Positions 8,766-17,195 of a stretch of DNA of 64,000 nucleotides are shown piece after piece. The stretch is taken from assembly GCA_046160345.1 (NCBI GenBank), contig JBJXGO010000023.1, forward strand, positions 1 through 64,000. The letters run 5' to 3'. Below the pieces are notes generated by a model. That model worked only from the letters and a program-made list of their open reading frames with translations, was not told where the DNA came from and ran no database searches. A program made the translations under genes and the position numbers. This stretch comes from M3007 sp046160345 (lineage in GTDB: Bacteria > Bacteroidota > Bacteroidia > Chitinophagales > Saprospiraceae). Positions within the stretch are counted from its first letter, which is position 1. The number at the start of each line of letters is the position of its first letter.

Positions 8766-9314
8766 ATGACCAATAAAAAAATCATCCTCCAAACCGCCCT
8801 TCAACTATTTGGCGAACAAGGCTATGACCGAACCCCTACAAGCCAAATTGCTAAAGCAGCATCGGTCTCTGAAGGCTTGATTTTCAGGCATTTTGGAAAC
8901 AAAGCGTGCCTTTTGGAGGCCATTATCCAGGAGGGTTTCGAGCAAATTGCAGCTACGATGGAACATTATTCCGCGCCTTCCGCGAAACCGCTGGAAGCTA
9001 TATTGGAGCATATTGAAAAGGCCCTGACCACTATCCGGAAAGAGGAAAAGTTTTGGCGGCTTGCCACAAAAGTTCGTTTTCAGGCAGCAGTAAGTGAGCT
9101 GGCGGGCAAGCAGATAGAAGCGGCAAACCAGTTCATTATAAAGCATTTAACTGACAATTTCCGGCGACTTGGTGTAGAAAACCCGGCAGCGGAGGCCTTG
9201 TTCCTGTTTGCACTTATTGACGGTATTTGTATTCACTGGCTGCAAAACCCGGCCCATTATCCACTCGATGACCTGAAAAATTTAGTCCTAAAAAAATACA
9301 TCCAGCAAGGGTAA
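8766..9314 (+). CDS. TetR/AcrR family transcriptional regulator
   Basis: The 182-residue product carries the TetR_N helix-turn-helix in its first 50 residues (ILQTALQLFGEQGYDRTPTSQIAKAASVSEGLIFRHFGNKACLLEAI). The remainder is an all-helical ligand/dimerisation domain with no recognisable ligand class. Length is typical. The gene has its own TAnnTTTG-type promoter and a 16-bp palindrome just upstream of the ATG. Its stop codon (9312-9314) lies within a 10-bp sequence that is duplicated on the far side of the inverted-repeat element at 9319-9409, so that element appears to have inserted at the very end of the gene. Likely targets are itself, the divergent ATP-grasp gene and possibly the downstream hydrolase. 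Confidence 0.9.
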   Translation: MTNKKIILQTALQLFGEQGYDRTPTSQIAKAASVSEGLIFRHFGNKACLLEAIIQEGFEQIAATMEHYSAPSAKPLEAILEHIEKALTTIRKEEKFWRLATKVRFQAAVSELAGKQIEAANQFIIKHLTDNFRRLGVENPAAEALFLFALIDGICIHWLQNPAHYPLDDLKNLVLKKYIQQG

Positions 9315-9318
9315 GCCC

Positions 9319-9409
9319 CTACTACTGGACATTTTCTGAAATCGAGACCTATAAGGTTTCCAAAAAACCTTATAGGTCTAGGGGTAAAACAAAAATGTTC
9401 AGTAGTAGG
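9319..9409. mobile_element. Nested inverted-repeat (MITE-like) element, copy 1
   Basis: The outer arms read CTACTACTGGACATTTT (from 9319) and AAAATGTTCAGTAGTAG (to 9408), differing by one base when paired. Inside is a second perfect 15-bp inverted repeat (9345-9359 with 9365-9379) of the form AGACCTATAAGGTTT. The 10-mer GGGTAAGCCC occurs at 9309-9318 and again at 9410-9419, a likely target duplication that contains the TetR stop codon; because the ends are C/G runs the exact border is uncertain by a few bases. Copy 2 at 32323-32414 has the same sequence in inverse orientation except in the loop. Confidence 0.75.
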
Positions 9410-9457
9410 GGGTAAGCCCTTTATTCAAACCACTCACCCACTTCAAATCTTTCAAAC

Positions 9458-10324
9458 ATGGACACTCCCAGCTGGGTCAAACGCGACCTCTTCCCCTTTC
9501 AATCAAGATTTGTAAAAATAGACGGCCACCAGATGCACTATATTGACGAGGGCAGCGGACCGGTCATACTTTTTTCACATGGCACTCCTGAATGGTCTTT
9601 TGGCTGGCGGGACTTGGTGCGCGGCTTGCGCGGACAATTCCGTTGCATCGCGCCCGACTTGCTGGGCATGGGGCTTTCTGACAAACCTGCCGATGCTGAC
9701 TATTCCTGTGCAGCGCATTCGGCTCGTTTAGAGCAGTTTATCAAACAGCTTGATCTTCACGACATCTCCATCGTTGCCAACGATTTTGGCCTTTCCATTG
9801 GCTTAAGCCAAGCCATCCGCTATCCTGACAACGTGCGCAAAATCTGCATTTTCAACGGCTGGATGTGGCGTTTGGATACTGACCCACATTACCACGGACC
9901 TGCAAAAATGATGGATTCCTGGTTGGGCCGGGTGCTATACAAGCAGTTCAATTTTCCAGTCAATGTTATCATGCCCGCAGCCTTTGGCAACCGAAAAAAG
10001 AACCTGCCAAAGGAGGTCCATCGCCATTACAAAATGGCCTGGCCAAATGCTGCTTCACGAGTAGCTACCTACGCTTTTTCAAAAGAATTGCTAAACGCCA
10101 ACGATTGGTGGGGTGAGCTTTGGCAAGAGCGGGACTTGCTAAAAGGCAAACTCGGGCTTGTTTTTTGGGGCATGAAAGACAAGTTCGTGCCTGTTTATGA
10201 ATTGGATAAGTGGGAGCGAGCCTTCCCGGAGGCGCGTGTTGTTCGTTGCCCGGATGCCGGACATTTTGTGCAGGAAGAGGAAGGGGAATTAATGGTGAAG
10301 GCGTTGAAAGAATATTTTAATTAA
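9458..10324 (+). CDS. Haloalkane-dehalogenase-like alpha/beta hydrolase
   Basis: The 288-residue product has the motifs of the haloalkane dehalogenase / epoxide hydrolase branch: oxyanion segment SHGTPEWSFGWR (about 40-51; compare HGNPTWSYLWR), APDLLGMGLSDKP, the nucleophile position occupied by Asp109 in VANDFGLSIG, and a C-terminal His in CPDAGHFVQEEEGE. An aspartate rather than serine at the elbow means an ester intermediate that is hydrolysed, as in C-halogen or epoxide cleavage. Length fits. The real substrate is not shown by the sequence. It lies downstream of the TetR gene in the same direction, with a mobile inverted-repeat element between. Its end overlaps the convergent T9SS gene by 8 bp. 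Confidence 0.82.
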   Translation: MDTPSWVKRDLFPFQSRFVKIDGHQMHYIDEGSGPVILFSHGTPEWSFGWRDLVRGLRGQFRCIAPDLLGMGLSDKPADADYSCAAHSARLEQFIKQLDLHDISIVANDFGLSIGLSQAIRYPDNVRKICIFNGWMWRLDTDPHYHGPAKMMDSWLGRVLYKQFNFPVNVIMPAAFGNRKKNLPKEVHRHYKMAWPNAASRVATYAFSKELLNANDWWGELWQERDLLKGKLGLVFWGMKDKFVPVYELDKWERAFPEARVVRCPDAGHFVQEEEGELMVKALKEYFN

Positions 10325-11681
10325 AAACCAGCTTTCCGGTATGGACCACATTCTTGCCAGCAAGTATTTGGAACGGATATGCGCCAGCTGATAACACACC
10401 GCGTTCAAGTACAAATTGGCTTGATGAGATGTTTTGTTGCAACATCGTTTTCCCTGCCCAGTCAAGCACCCGGATGGATAGATTTGAGTATTGGGAAAAT
10501 GAATCTGGTGCAAAAAGAATGCTGGTCTGATTCAAAGCGGGTTGGGGAAAGACGGAAATAGGGAATGGGGCTAACTCGGGCGCTTCTGTTCCGCTCGACA
10601 GCTCGGTAGAGCCGTACATTCTCTGAATAAATTTATTTTGGTTGTAATCCAGGTTGCGAAAACCGATTTGCACCATGCCTTTTGCCATGGAGTCGGGGCT
10701 GGTGAAGAAATCCATGATAAACAACTGCGAGCCTCCGGCCGGGATTTGAATGGTGGTGTAATCTGTCGTTGGAGGGTAACAAATATCTATGCACATAGCA
10801 GTTGTCCAGCCTGGCGGCACGTTTTCTATCATACGCTTGATCTCAATGTTGACCGGGAAACTTGTGGGGTTTTCAAGCAGGGCCTCTACATACAATACAT
10901 CGCCGGGTGAACCGTAGGAAATGGTATCTGCGAGCAGATGAAAGCTGAACTGACCAAAATTTCCGCCAGAATTTCCGCAGTTTGTGCCAGGGTCAATGTA
11001 TTGTTCTATGTCGCATAACATGTCATCTGGCGATCGGTTAAACCACCCGTGTTTGGCAGCCACCACTCCATCCGTGCCGATCAGATAAGCGTTATTGGGC
11101 GCCGGGCCAAAGCTGTACCACCATTCATTGCAAGGTCCGTCAATATAAACCGGGGCATTTATATCCATCTCGTTAAGCATGTCGGCTGCAATTTCGAGGC
11201 GTTCGCCGTATGTGACAGGCTGTCTGTAAAGAATGCCCGCATTTATATTGGGCGATCCTGTGTTCACATAGCCAAAGTAAGGGCTGATATCTATTTCCGG
11301 GTGTGCCTCAAGGGTGTAAATGACGCAAATGGTTATTTGACTGCTGTACTGCGCCACAATTTGATTTAATGCAGGCACTTTTCCTCTAAAGACCGGGCAG
11401 GTATAGTTTCCATTGACGAGCAAAACAGGCTTGCCCAATGCCAGGGCTGCCGCAATATGGAAAGGGGTGCCATTCAAATCGTACAGTTTGAAATCGGGAA
11501 TGGTATCTCCTTCTTTCAAGCCTGAATCGAAAAAAGAGCCCAGATAAAGGGGGATATCGCAAATAGGAGTATTGGGTTCCGGCAAGCTGTCGAGGCCAAT
11601 AAAAGGTTTCAGGTTAGCTTGAGCGTTGACAAGCTTGATCGTCAAAATGACAAAAAGGATAAGTAGGGAAAAGTGCTTCAT
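10317..11681 (-). CDS. Deiodinase-like thioredoxin-fold protein with T9SS sorting domain
   Basis: The 454-residue product has a signal peptide (MKHFSLLILFVILTIKLVNA), then a thioredoxin-like domain at about 55-230: GDTIPDFKLYDLNGTPF, the active-site region LLVNGNYTCPVFRG (Cys95) and VIYTLEAHPE. The TCPxFR and Y(I/T)xEAHP motifs are those of the iodothyronine-deiodinase-like family, here with Cys and not selenocysteine at the active site. A beta-rich linker follows, then a T9SS type-A tail (SVFPQPALNQTSILF ... GAYPFQILAGKNVVHTGKLVFN). It should be exported to the cell surface or medium. A redox or peroxiredoxin-like role is an inference; deiodination is not implied. Confidence 0.82.
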   Translation of the reverse strand: MKHFSLLILFVILTIKLVNAQANLKPFIGLDSLPEPNTPICDIPLYLGSFFDSGLKEGDTIPDFKLYDLNGTPFHIAAALALGKPVLLVNGNYTCPVFRGKVPALNQIVAQYSSQITICVIYTLEAHPEIDISPYFGYVNTGSPNINAGILYRQPVTYGERLEIAADMLNEMDINAPVYIDGPCNEWWYSFGPAPNNAYLIGTDGVVAAKHGWFNRSPDDMLCDIEQYIDPGTNCGNSGGNFGQFSFHLLADTISYGSPGDVLYVEALLENPTSFPVNIEIKRMIENVPPGWTTAMCIDICYPPTTDYTTIQIPAGGSQLFIMDFFTSPDSMAKGMVQIGFRNLDYNQNKFIQRMYGSTELSSGTEAPELAPFPISVFPQPALNQTSILFAPDSFSQYSNLSIRVLDWAGKTMLQQNISSSQFVLERGVLSAGAYPFQILAGKNVVHTGKLVFN

Positions 11682-11741
11682 TGTCTCTTATTTTCCTGAA
11701 TAGACGATAATTTTGTGGGCAGGTTTAACCTAATCTTAAAA

Positions 11742-12314
11742 ATGATTATTCTTGTCCGAGTCTTTAGCCTACTGCTGTTATTCTCACCTATGGCTCTTAT
11801 TGCCCAAAATGTCTGGCAATTGATGGCTGCCCGAAATTTCCACGAGATTAAGTCTGGCCACGAAAAAACGGAGCTTATCCGCGATCTGGAATACAAGGGT
11901 TGGTTTCAATTGGATACATTTCTTGGATTGGACCGGAAAATTGAATACCACAAAACCGACTTAAGTCCATTTGTGGATGACACAGGCGAGTCGGTTTTTC
12001 TGATCGCCGAAGTTAGCCCGGAATTTCCAGGAGGCGGTTTTTCTCAGCATGATTATTTTCAAAATTTATTGAGCGATTTGCTTTCAAAACCGGAAGAAGA
12101 GACACAAAACACCCTGTATATCAAGTTCTCTGTACAAAAAAACGGTAAAATTGTCGAGGTAGAACCCGCCCAGCCTTTTCCAAATTGGGTTCAGGCCCAA
12201 ACTGGCGAAAGATGTCTGGAGGCTATTCGCCAAATGCCAGATTGGTCACCCGGCCTATATAGAAACCGAGCTGTCAAAGTAAAAATGTTGCAAACATTCC
12301 AGTTGAGAGAATAA
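11742..12314 (+). CDS. Exported protein with TonB-C-like domain
   Basis: The 190-residue product from ATG 11742 has a signal peptide (MIILVRVFSLLLLFSPMALIAQ). The C-terminal part, about residues 80-190, contains the pattern of the TonB C-terminal domain as found in many small Bacteroidota proteins: AEVSPEFPGGG, a segment ending NTLYIKFSVQKNGKIVEVE, and CLEAIRQMPDWSPGLYRNRAVKVKM. The N-terminal part has no known domain. No membrane anchor is present after the signal peptide, so it is not a full TonB. Function unknown; divergent from the deiodinase-like gene. A GTG at 11715 in frame would add 9 residues and break the signal peptide, so the ATG is preferred. Confidence 0.75.
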   Translation: MIILVRVFSLLLLFSPMALIAQNVWQLMAARNFHEIKSGHEKTELIRDLEYKGWFQLDTFLGLDRKIEYHKTDLSPFVDDTGESVFLIAEVSPEFPGGGFSQHDYFQNLLSDLLSKPEEETQNTLYIKFSVQKNGKIVEVEPAQPFPNWVQAQTGERCLEAIRQMPDWSPGLYRNRAVKVKMLQTFQLRE

Positions 12315-12351
12315 ATCCGCCAGAATTTCATCTTTGTTTCAACCGCGTTCC

Positions 12352-12837
12352 TTATTGCTGACGGACAAATACTCTTTTGATTTTAATATCAAGGGTTCCA
12401 CCAGAAAGAAGCGGTCTGCTGTCCGTAAGATGGTAATTGACCTCTAGTACGGGTTCCTCAAAAGATTCCACTTCCCAAGTATGGGTTTTCACCGATGGGA
12501 ACCAAATATCACCCTGCGATGGATTAGGCACAAAATTGATTACCTCAGCATCGGCATCTAAAGTCCAACTGCCACCCAAGCGCATTCCAAGCGACATATC
12601 ATTTTCGGTTGAAAAAGTACCATCAGTATAAAAGCGATAAACCGCATCTTTACAGATTATGGTATCAATTATTACTCCGTTTTCGGTGCGGTAGGATTTG
12701 TGTGTAAGGGTATCCACCCATGTGCCGACAAGCTGTTCGGAAAGCAGTGAACGATTATCAACCGGTTCCCCCGGTTGGCAAGAGGTAATCAAGAGGAGTA
12801 CCCAAAGAATTAAAAAAAAGTTGAAAAATTTTGTCAT
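12352..12837 (-). CDS. Small lipoprotein, lipocalin-like
   Basis: The 161-residue product (ATG 12837) has a lipoprotein signal peptide ending LLLITSC, followed by QPGEPVDN. The mature part has the pattern of lipocalin-like Bacteroidota lipoproteins: QLVGTWVDTLTHKSY near the start, YRFYTDGTFSTEND in the middle and GGSWTLDADAEVINF after it. No enzymatic motif is visible. The gene is convergent with the TonB-C-like gene (37 bp apart) and 98 bp upstream of the region containing the end of the SprB-repeat gene. Function unknown. Confidence 0.75.
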   Translation of the reverse strand: MTKFFNFFLILWVLLLITSCQPGEPVDNRSLLSEQLVGTWVDTLTHKSYRTENGVIIDTIICKDAVYRFYTDGTFSTENDMSLGMRLGGSWTLDADAEVINFVPNPSQGDIWFPSVKTHTWEVESFEEPVLEVNYHLTDSRPLLSGGTLDIKIKRVFVRQQ

Positions 12838-12935
12838 AGTATGCGCTTTTTTATATTGCATGAAAGCTCGATTGTGGCAGATTCAATGGCGGATTCAAGT
12901 TTCAAATGTAACAGATTTTATCTTTTCGTCAATCT

Positions 12936-15062
12936 TTACTTCGATTTGACAACTCGGTGACTTGTTGAATTGCCATCCGAATCCGTAATCTCTATCATGT
13001 AAACCCCATGGGGCAAATCCTTCAAATCGAGTGAAAACACATTCAGTCCTTTTCCAAATTCTTTGTCCAATGTCAAAATCAAACGGTCAGTCGGGCTACT
13101 CAGGGTTACTTTGGATTTTGTTCCAATGGCGCATTCCAGTTCAATCGTAATTTTTCCCGTAGATGGATTCGGGTATAAGCCATTTACGTTTAATACGTTT
13201 TGAACTTCCTCGCTGGGACTCTGCTTCATCCCGCTACCTCCATTCTGAAAAATCACTTGGCAATCCCGGTTTTCACACATTATCTCCCCGATTTCCTCCC
13301 TTGTGAAAACAGCAAATCTGCGAAGACTATCCTGTGTGGCGCTCAGGTAATTGATATAATCAGCCACCAAATTGTCTTTATCTATTCCTTCGGGTAACAA
13401 CAATTTGGTCGAGTTGGCTATCAACCCGGAATCCTGGCAGGTTCGGTACAATTCGCCGATTTTCAAGTCGCTTCTAAACGCGATGATGGTGTCCGTCGTA
13501 AAACACTCTGAGCAAACGTACCCTATGTATTCTTCGCCACAATAAACCTGGTATCCACATCCAGTTGAGCACTGTGGCAGGTAGCTAAATACCGCAGGAG
13601 GTTGGATGTATTCCACGTGCGTTGGATGAAAATAGTCATACTCGGCAAAATAGCACCCCTCCACATAAGCACACCAAAAACAGGTAGCGCAGGTTTGTCC
13701 TCCAATATACCTAGTGTCGAATGTCCCATTGGAGGCTATCTCTGTTCCGCCTCCCGGGCAAACTCCAATTATTGTACAATTATTTGTGTTAATGTAGACA
13801 TCCAGATAGTCTGAATTGCCAGTTTGTTCTAAGGCCCCGTTGGAAGAGCAATAGCAGTTGTACTCGGTACACTCGAAAGGATTGTCATAGTAGCAATTGA
13901 CCGGCAACGGTTGAAATCCAACGGGTGTGCCATTACAACGAGTAGTAATGCCACAAGGGTTGTTGTCATTTGTATAAGTTAATGTGTTTAGCCCTACTGT
14001 GAAACATGCCGTCCTTGTACAACCACTTGCATCTTTCACAGTCACACAGTACTGGCCTGATGACAAGTTGCTCAAATCCTCTGTCGTGGCATTATTGCTC
14101 CAGTTGTATTTATACGGTGTTGTTCCTCCGGTCGCCGTAATATTTATTGCGCCAAAGCTTAACCCCTGACAGGTATTTGTGACAGTTCCACTGACCGCCA
14201 AAGTAGATTCAGAGCATACCACCAGTACAAAGCATTTAGTCTCCTCATAACATCCATCTGAAACTGTTACGCAATAGTATCCGGGATTCAGTCCTGATAT
14301 ATCCTCGGTATGTGCCATGAAACCAATGGGGCCAGTCCAAGTAAAAAACCGTGTCCCTGTGCCCCCAGACACGGTAAGGTTAACGCTGCCATTTGCTGAA
14401 GTATGGGTGATAGGAGAAGTTACCTCTCCCGAAACAAGCATTGGTGGCACAGAGTTAAAAATGGTACATTTCCATGAACTGGGTGGCTCCCAATTAGGAT
14501 CATCCGGATCAATCGAGCAACAACAAATATTTTCAGAAAGCACTACGGTACAACCAGAACTGTTTGTTACGGTGACGTGGTAATCGCCAGGTTCGGTTAA
14601 CTCTGAAATATCCTGTGTAGAAGCCGTAAAGCCGTTAGGACCCGACCAAGTATAAGAAAAGAATCCATTTGGCACTACGAGGTCAATCGAACCATCCCCA
14701 GATGTACCCCAAGAGCCGCAGTCGAATATGTTTGTTTTGCCTGCAATATAAATACTGTTTGAATTGTCATTAACTTGAAAAGTTGCTGTTGCAGTACCAC
14801 AAAGATCGTCAGATACTGTAACCGAATATGTCCCCGGACTCAAGCCGACAATATCTTCTGATGTTGATGAAAAGTTGCCTGACCCAATCCATTGGAAAGT
14901 GTAGGGAGCAAATCCTCCCGCAACCGTAATATTTATTGCGCCATCTGAGCAGTCGGGCATGGATGCGTTATTGACGCTCCCTATGATGCAATTTGACTTC
15001 CCAACTGTTGCTTGGAAACTCAACACAACAAGAATGAATATTGTAGTAGGATTATTATTCAT
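12936..15062 (-). CDS. SprB-repeat surface protein with T9SS sorting domain
   Basis: The 708-residue product starts with a signal peptide (MNNNPTTIFILVVLSFQATVGK). Residues about 25-350 contain at least four SprB-type repeats, recognisable by the pattern DGAINITVAGGFAPYTFQW, SEDIVGLSPGTYSVTVSD, and variants such as TEDISGLNPGYYCVTVSDGC and TEDLSNLSSGQYCVTVKDASGC. A cysteine-rich region (about 365-530, with many C-pairs such as CNCYCSS-like and CATCFWCAY) follows. The C-terminus is a T9SS type-A domain (YPNPSTGKITIEL ... LPHGVYMIEITDSDG). SprB repeats occur in gliding adhesins and other cell-surface proteins. Its start overlaps the end of the upstream gene by 8 bp, so it is the third gene of an operon with a transglutaminase-like protein. 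Confidence 0.9.
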   Translation of the reverse strand: MNNNPTTIFILVVLSFQATVGKSNCIIGSVNNASMPDCSDGAINITVAGGFAPYTFQWIGSGNFSSTSEDIVGLSPGTYSVTVSDDLCGTATATFQVNDNSNSIYIAGKTNIFDCGSWGTSGDGSIDLVVPNGFFSYTWSGPNGFTASTQDISELTEPGDYHVTVTNSSGCTVVLSENICCCSIDPDDPNWEPPSSWKCTIFNSVPPMLVSGEVTSPITHTSANGSVNLTVSGGTGTRFFTWTGPIGFMAHTEDISGLNPGYYCVTVSDGCYEETKCFVLVVCSESTLAVSGTVTNTCQGLSFGAINITATGGTTPYKYNWSNNATTEDLSNLSSGQYCVTVKDASGCTRTACFTVGLNTLTYTNDNNPCGITTRCNGTPVGFQPLPVNCYYDNPFECTEYNCYCSSNGALEQTGNSDYLDVYINTNNCTIIGVCPGGGTEIASNGTFDTRYIGGQTCATCFWCAYVEGCYFAEYDYFHPTHVEYIQPPAVFSYLPQCSTGCGYQVYCGEEYIGYVCSECFTTDTIIAFRSDLKIGELYRTCQDSGLIANSTKLLLPEGIDKDNLVADYINYLSATQDSLRRFAVFTREEIGEIMCENRDCQVIFQNGGSGMKQSPSEEVQNVLNVNGLYPNPSTGKITIELECAIGTKSKVTLSSPTDRLILTLDKEFGKGLNVFSLDLKDLPHGVYMIEITDSDGNSTSHRVVKSK

Positions 15063-15609
15063 CTATCAATTTTTTTTTGTCAATAATAAGTGTTTTGCCA
15101 TTTGGGCTAACCCTGAATTCAACTGAATAATTCTCAATGGGCACCAACTTTCTTTTGATTTCATCCCTTACCATAACAATCAACTCGGAAACTACCCTAT
15201 CTACTGAAATTAAGGTGTGCTCATATTTTTCATACTTTTTGCCATTACGCACTGCTCCTACTGGAGGAAACTTTGGAGGTAATGGAATAGTATTGGCATA
15301 ATTCCACCTTTCATCACTTAGGCGAAATATCTTAATCTTCGGTGAAGGGTAATCATCAACATAGAAAGTTGCCATAGTATCGTTACAAAAGCAATTTTTT
15401 ACATCAGCGCCTGTCTGCGAAACGAGAAGTGTATCTTTTTTTTGATTCATCGAATCATTTATTATATATAGCACACCAAAACCTTCAACTTTTTTTGTCG
15501 AAAAAACGAAGTTTCCTGCTCCGCAAGAAACTTCAAACTGGTCTTGAGCACAGGCAAATCCAAATCCTGTAAAAGTCAAGAATGAAAAGATGAACAGTGT
15601 TTTTCTCAT
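15055..15609 (-). CDS. Exported protein of unknown function in the transglutaminase/SprB operon
   Basis: The 184-residue product (ATG 15609, MRKTLFIFSFLTFTGFGFACAQ) has a signal peptide, with a possible lipobox-like AC near residue 21 but no clear lipoprotein cleavage site. The mature part contains a CFCN pair and ends in a charged segment (SPNGKTLIIDKKKLIDE). I do not recognise a domain. It starts one base after the stop of the transglutaminase-like gene and overlaps the SprB-repeat gene by 8 bp, so it is very probably translated together with both. A role as a partner, inhibitor or chaperone of one neighbour is possible but only inferred from position. Confidence 0.75.
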   Translation of the reverse strand: MRKTLFIFSFLTFTGFGFACAQDQFEVSCGAGNFVFSTKKVEGFGVLYIINDSMNQKKDTLLVSQTGADVKNCFCNDTMATFYVDDYPSPKIKIFRLSDERWNYANTIPLPPKFPPVGAVRNGKKYEKYEHTLISVDRVVSELIVMVRDEIKRKLVPIENYSVEFRVSPNGKTLIIDKKKLIDE

Positions 15610-15610
15610 A

Positions 15611-16966
15611 TCAAGGATCAATTATTGTTTGTAGCAATGGGGTATTGTTTTTGTAAAGCCACATGATTCTCGTTTCAAAGGTCATTCCAGATAAAACATA
15701 AGTATATATCTGAGCTGCGCCATTCCCAAAACCGATAAGGCTCATATTTTCCCAATCGTTTTTTGAATTTTGAATAGGAGTGCCGTATGACGGATCAAAG
15801 TATTTGGCATTGTACTTTACAATATTATGACCAAAAAACACAGACATCGGATCAACATTGCCTTGCGCTGGAACACCAATCGCAGGTGCATAATTGAGAA
15901 CATTGCCATTCGGGATATCTACGGGCGTTGTTGTTGTACCGTATGGATTCCATTCCCTATCCCATTTATAAAATTTATTTGAGCTGAGACTAAAATCCTT
16001 GACAAAAAACTCAGCTTCAAAGGTTTGATCAGTAGTAACGTTAGAGGCCGAGGTTCCAAAAAATAAATTTAAATCAGCATCATATTCAACAGTAAGGACA
16101 GTTAAACCTGGTTCCCAAATTACCTCAGCGATCTCTGCTCCAGAAATTCCCTGAACCTCAATCATGTCGTTAAAGAAGTTAGCCCAAGCTCCACATCTGC
16201 CATTTTCCCATCTCAGCAACTCTTCGGTTTCAAAACATTGTTGAGAAGACTGCCCTGGAGGATCCGGCCAAATCCAATAGCTCATGGCGGGTTTTGTGGG
16301 GGTATCTTTTCTGGGAAGAGTCCTGCTGCTAAATGTACCTGTATAAATATTTTCCACTATCAGGTTTGGAGCTGTTAATCCTTTTGCATTTTTACAGCCA
16401 TAATAGATTAATGAGTGGAATATCGGTGTTGATGTAGATAAAGGTGTATTTCCGTAAATCACATAAAGGGGGTTGGTGCTTTTTCCGGCTTCGATCCATG
16501 GCCCACTTGATGAGTTGGAAATATACCATGTAATCTCAAAAGGCTCATAAAAATCAACTTTATCACTTGGAAACGGTACTGGTAAAGGTGTTGCCGGGTA
16601 TATTCCTTGGATAAGTTTTTTAACTACCGGATCAAAATCACCCGGCCCATCGCCCTTAGCCCATACTTCCTTGGTGCAGCCAGCCAATTCAAACTTAGCA
16701 TATACGCGAGGTGCCTTACCACTTACAAAAGCAACTGGAGTTTCAGCATTAGGGTATTTCCAAGCGAGCCCTACAATAGGCGGATGTGGGTCATAGTCCC
16801 TCACCATATTTATTTTATGGTTCGGGAAATTATTTGGTGATAGAAAATTTACTTCATCAACCCTAATCTTGTAATCAAAGCAAGAGGTGGTCTGGGTATG
16901 AAGGCTGTTGATTCCTACTATTAATAGTAACAAAGTTAGCACTTTACAGGTTTTGAACGTATCCAT
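15611..16966 (-). CDS. Secreted transglutaminase-like protein
   Basis: The 451-residue product from ATG 16966 (MDTFKTCKVLTLLLLIVGIN) has a signal peptide; an in-frame ATG at 16990 would add 8 residues. The N-terminal 240 residues have no domain I know. The C-terminal half contains a transglutaminase-core pattern: NGRCGAWANFF with Cys258 (compare GRCGEWAN in peptide-N-glycanases and bacterial transglutaminase-like proteins), FFGHNIVKYN with His380, and KYFDPSYG with Asp391. The order and spacing of Cys, His and Asp fit the papain-like catalytic triad. Such enzymes cross-link, cleave or deamidate proteins. There is no T9SS tail, so a periplasmic location is likely. It heads an operon with a small exported protein and a SprB-repeat protein. 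Confidence 0.72.
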   Translation of the reverse strand: MDTFKTCKVLTLLLLIVGINSLHTQTTSCFDYKIRVDEVNFLSPNNFPNHKINMVRDYDPHPPIVGLAWKYPNAETPVAFVSGKAPRVYAKFELAGCTKEVWAKGDGPGDFDPVVKKLIQGIYPATPLPVPFPSDKVDFYEPFEITWYISNSSSGPWIEAGKSTNPLYVIYGNTPLSTSTPIFHSLIYYGCKNAKGLTAPNLIVENIYTGTFSSRTLPRKDTPTKPAMSYWIWPDPPGQSSQQCFETEELLRWENGRCGAWANFFNDMIEVQGISGAEIAEVIWEPGLTVLTVEYDADLNLFFGTSASNVTTDQTFEAEFFVKDFSLSSNKFYKWDREWNPYGTTTTPVDIPNGNVLNYAPAIGVPAQGNVDPMSVFFGHNIVKYNAKYFDPSYGTPIQNSKNDWENMSLIGFGNGAAQIYTYVLSGMTFETRIMWLYKNNTPLLQTIIDP

Positions 16967-17089
16967 AAATCCGTAGAATTTTTCTTCCATAAATGGACGG
17001 CTATTAATAATCTTGATGTTGGGTTTGAATGTTGAATCTGCGAGTCTTAAAATTCTAAATATAAAGATATTTGGTGCTGAGTTTTGAAG

Positions 17090-17120
17090 TTGGATTTGTC
17101 TAGGGACAAAGATAAATTTG
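17090..17120 (+). promoter_or_regulatory. Possible promoter of the XRE regulator gene
   Basis: TTGG at 17090-17093 lies 20 bases upstream of TAAATTTG at 17113-17120, which matches the Bacteroidota -7 consensus TAnnTTTG. It would give a leader of about 70 bases to the ATG at 17196. The upstream element is weak, so this is tentative. Confidence 0.35.
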
Positions 17121-17195
17121 CTCAACCGCCCCAGTGGTTTGCAAACTCTGCATACTTTCGCGCCAAACTCTCATCATTTCGCAATTTTTTCGCCC

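Noticed and set aside
11384..11410. Possible selenocysteine codon in the deiodinase-like protein
   Set aside because: The active-site codon encodes Cys (NYTCPVF) and no in-frame TGA is present, so no selenocysteine insertion needs to be assumed.
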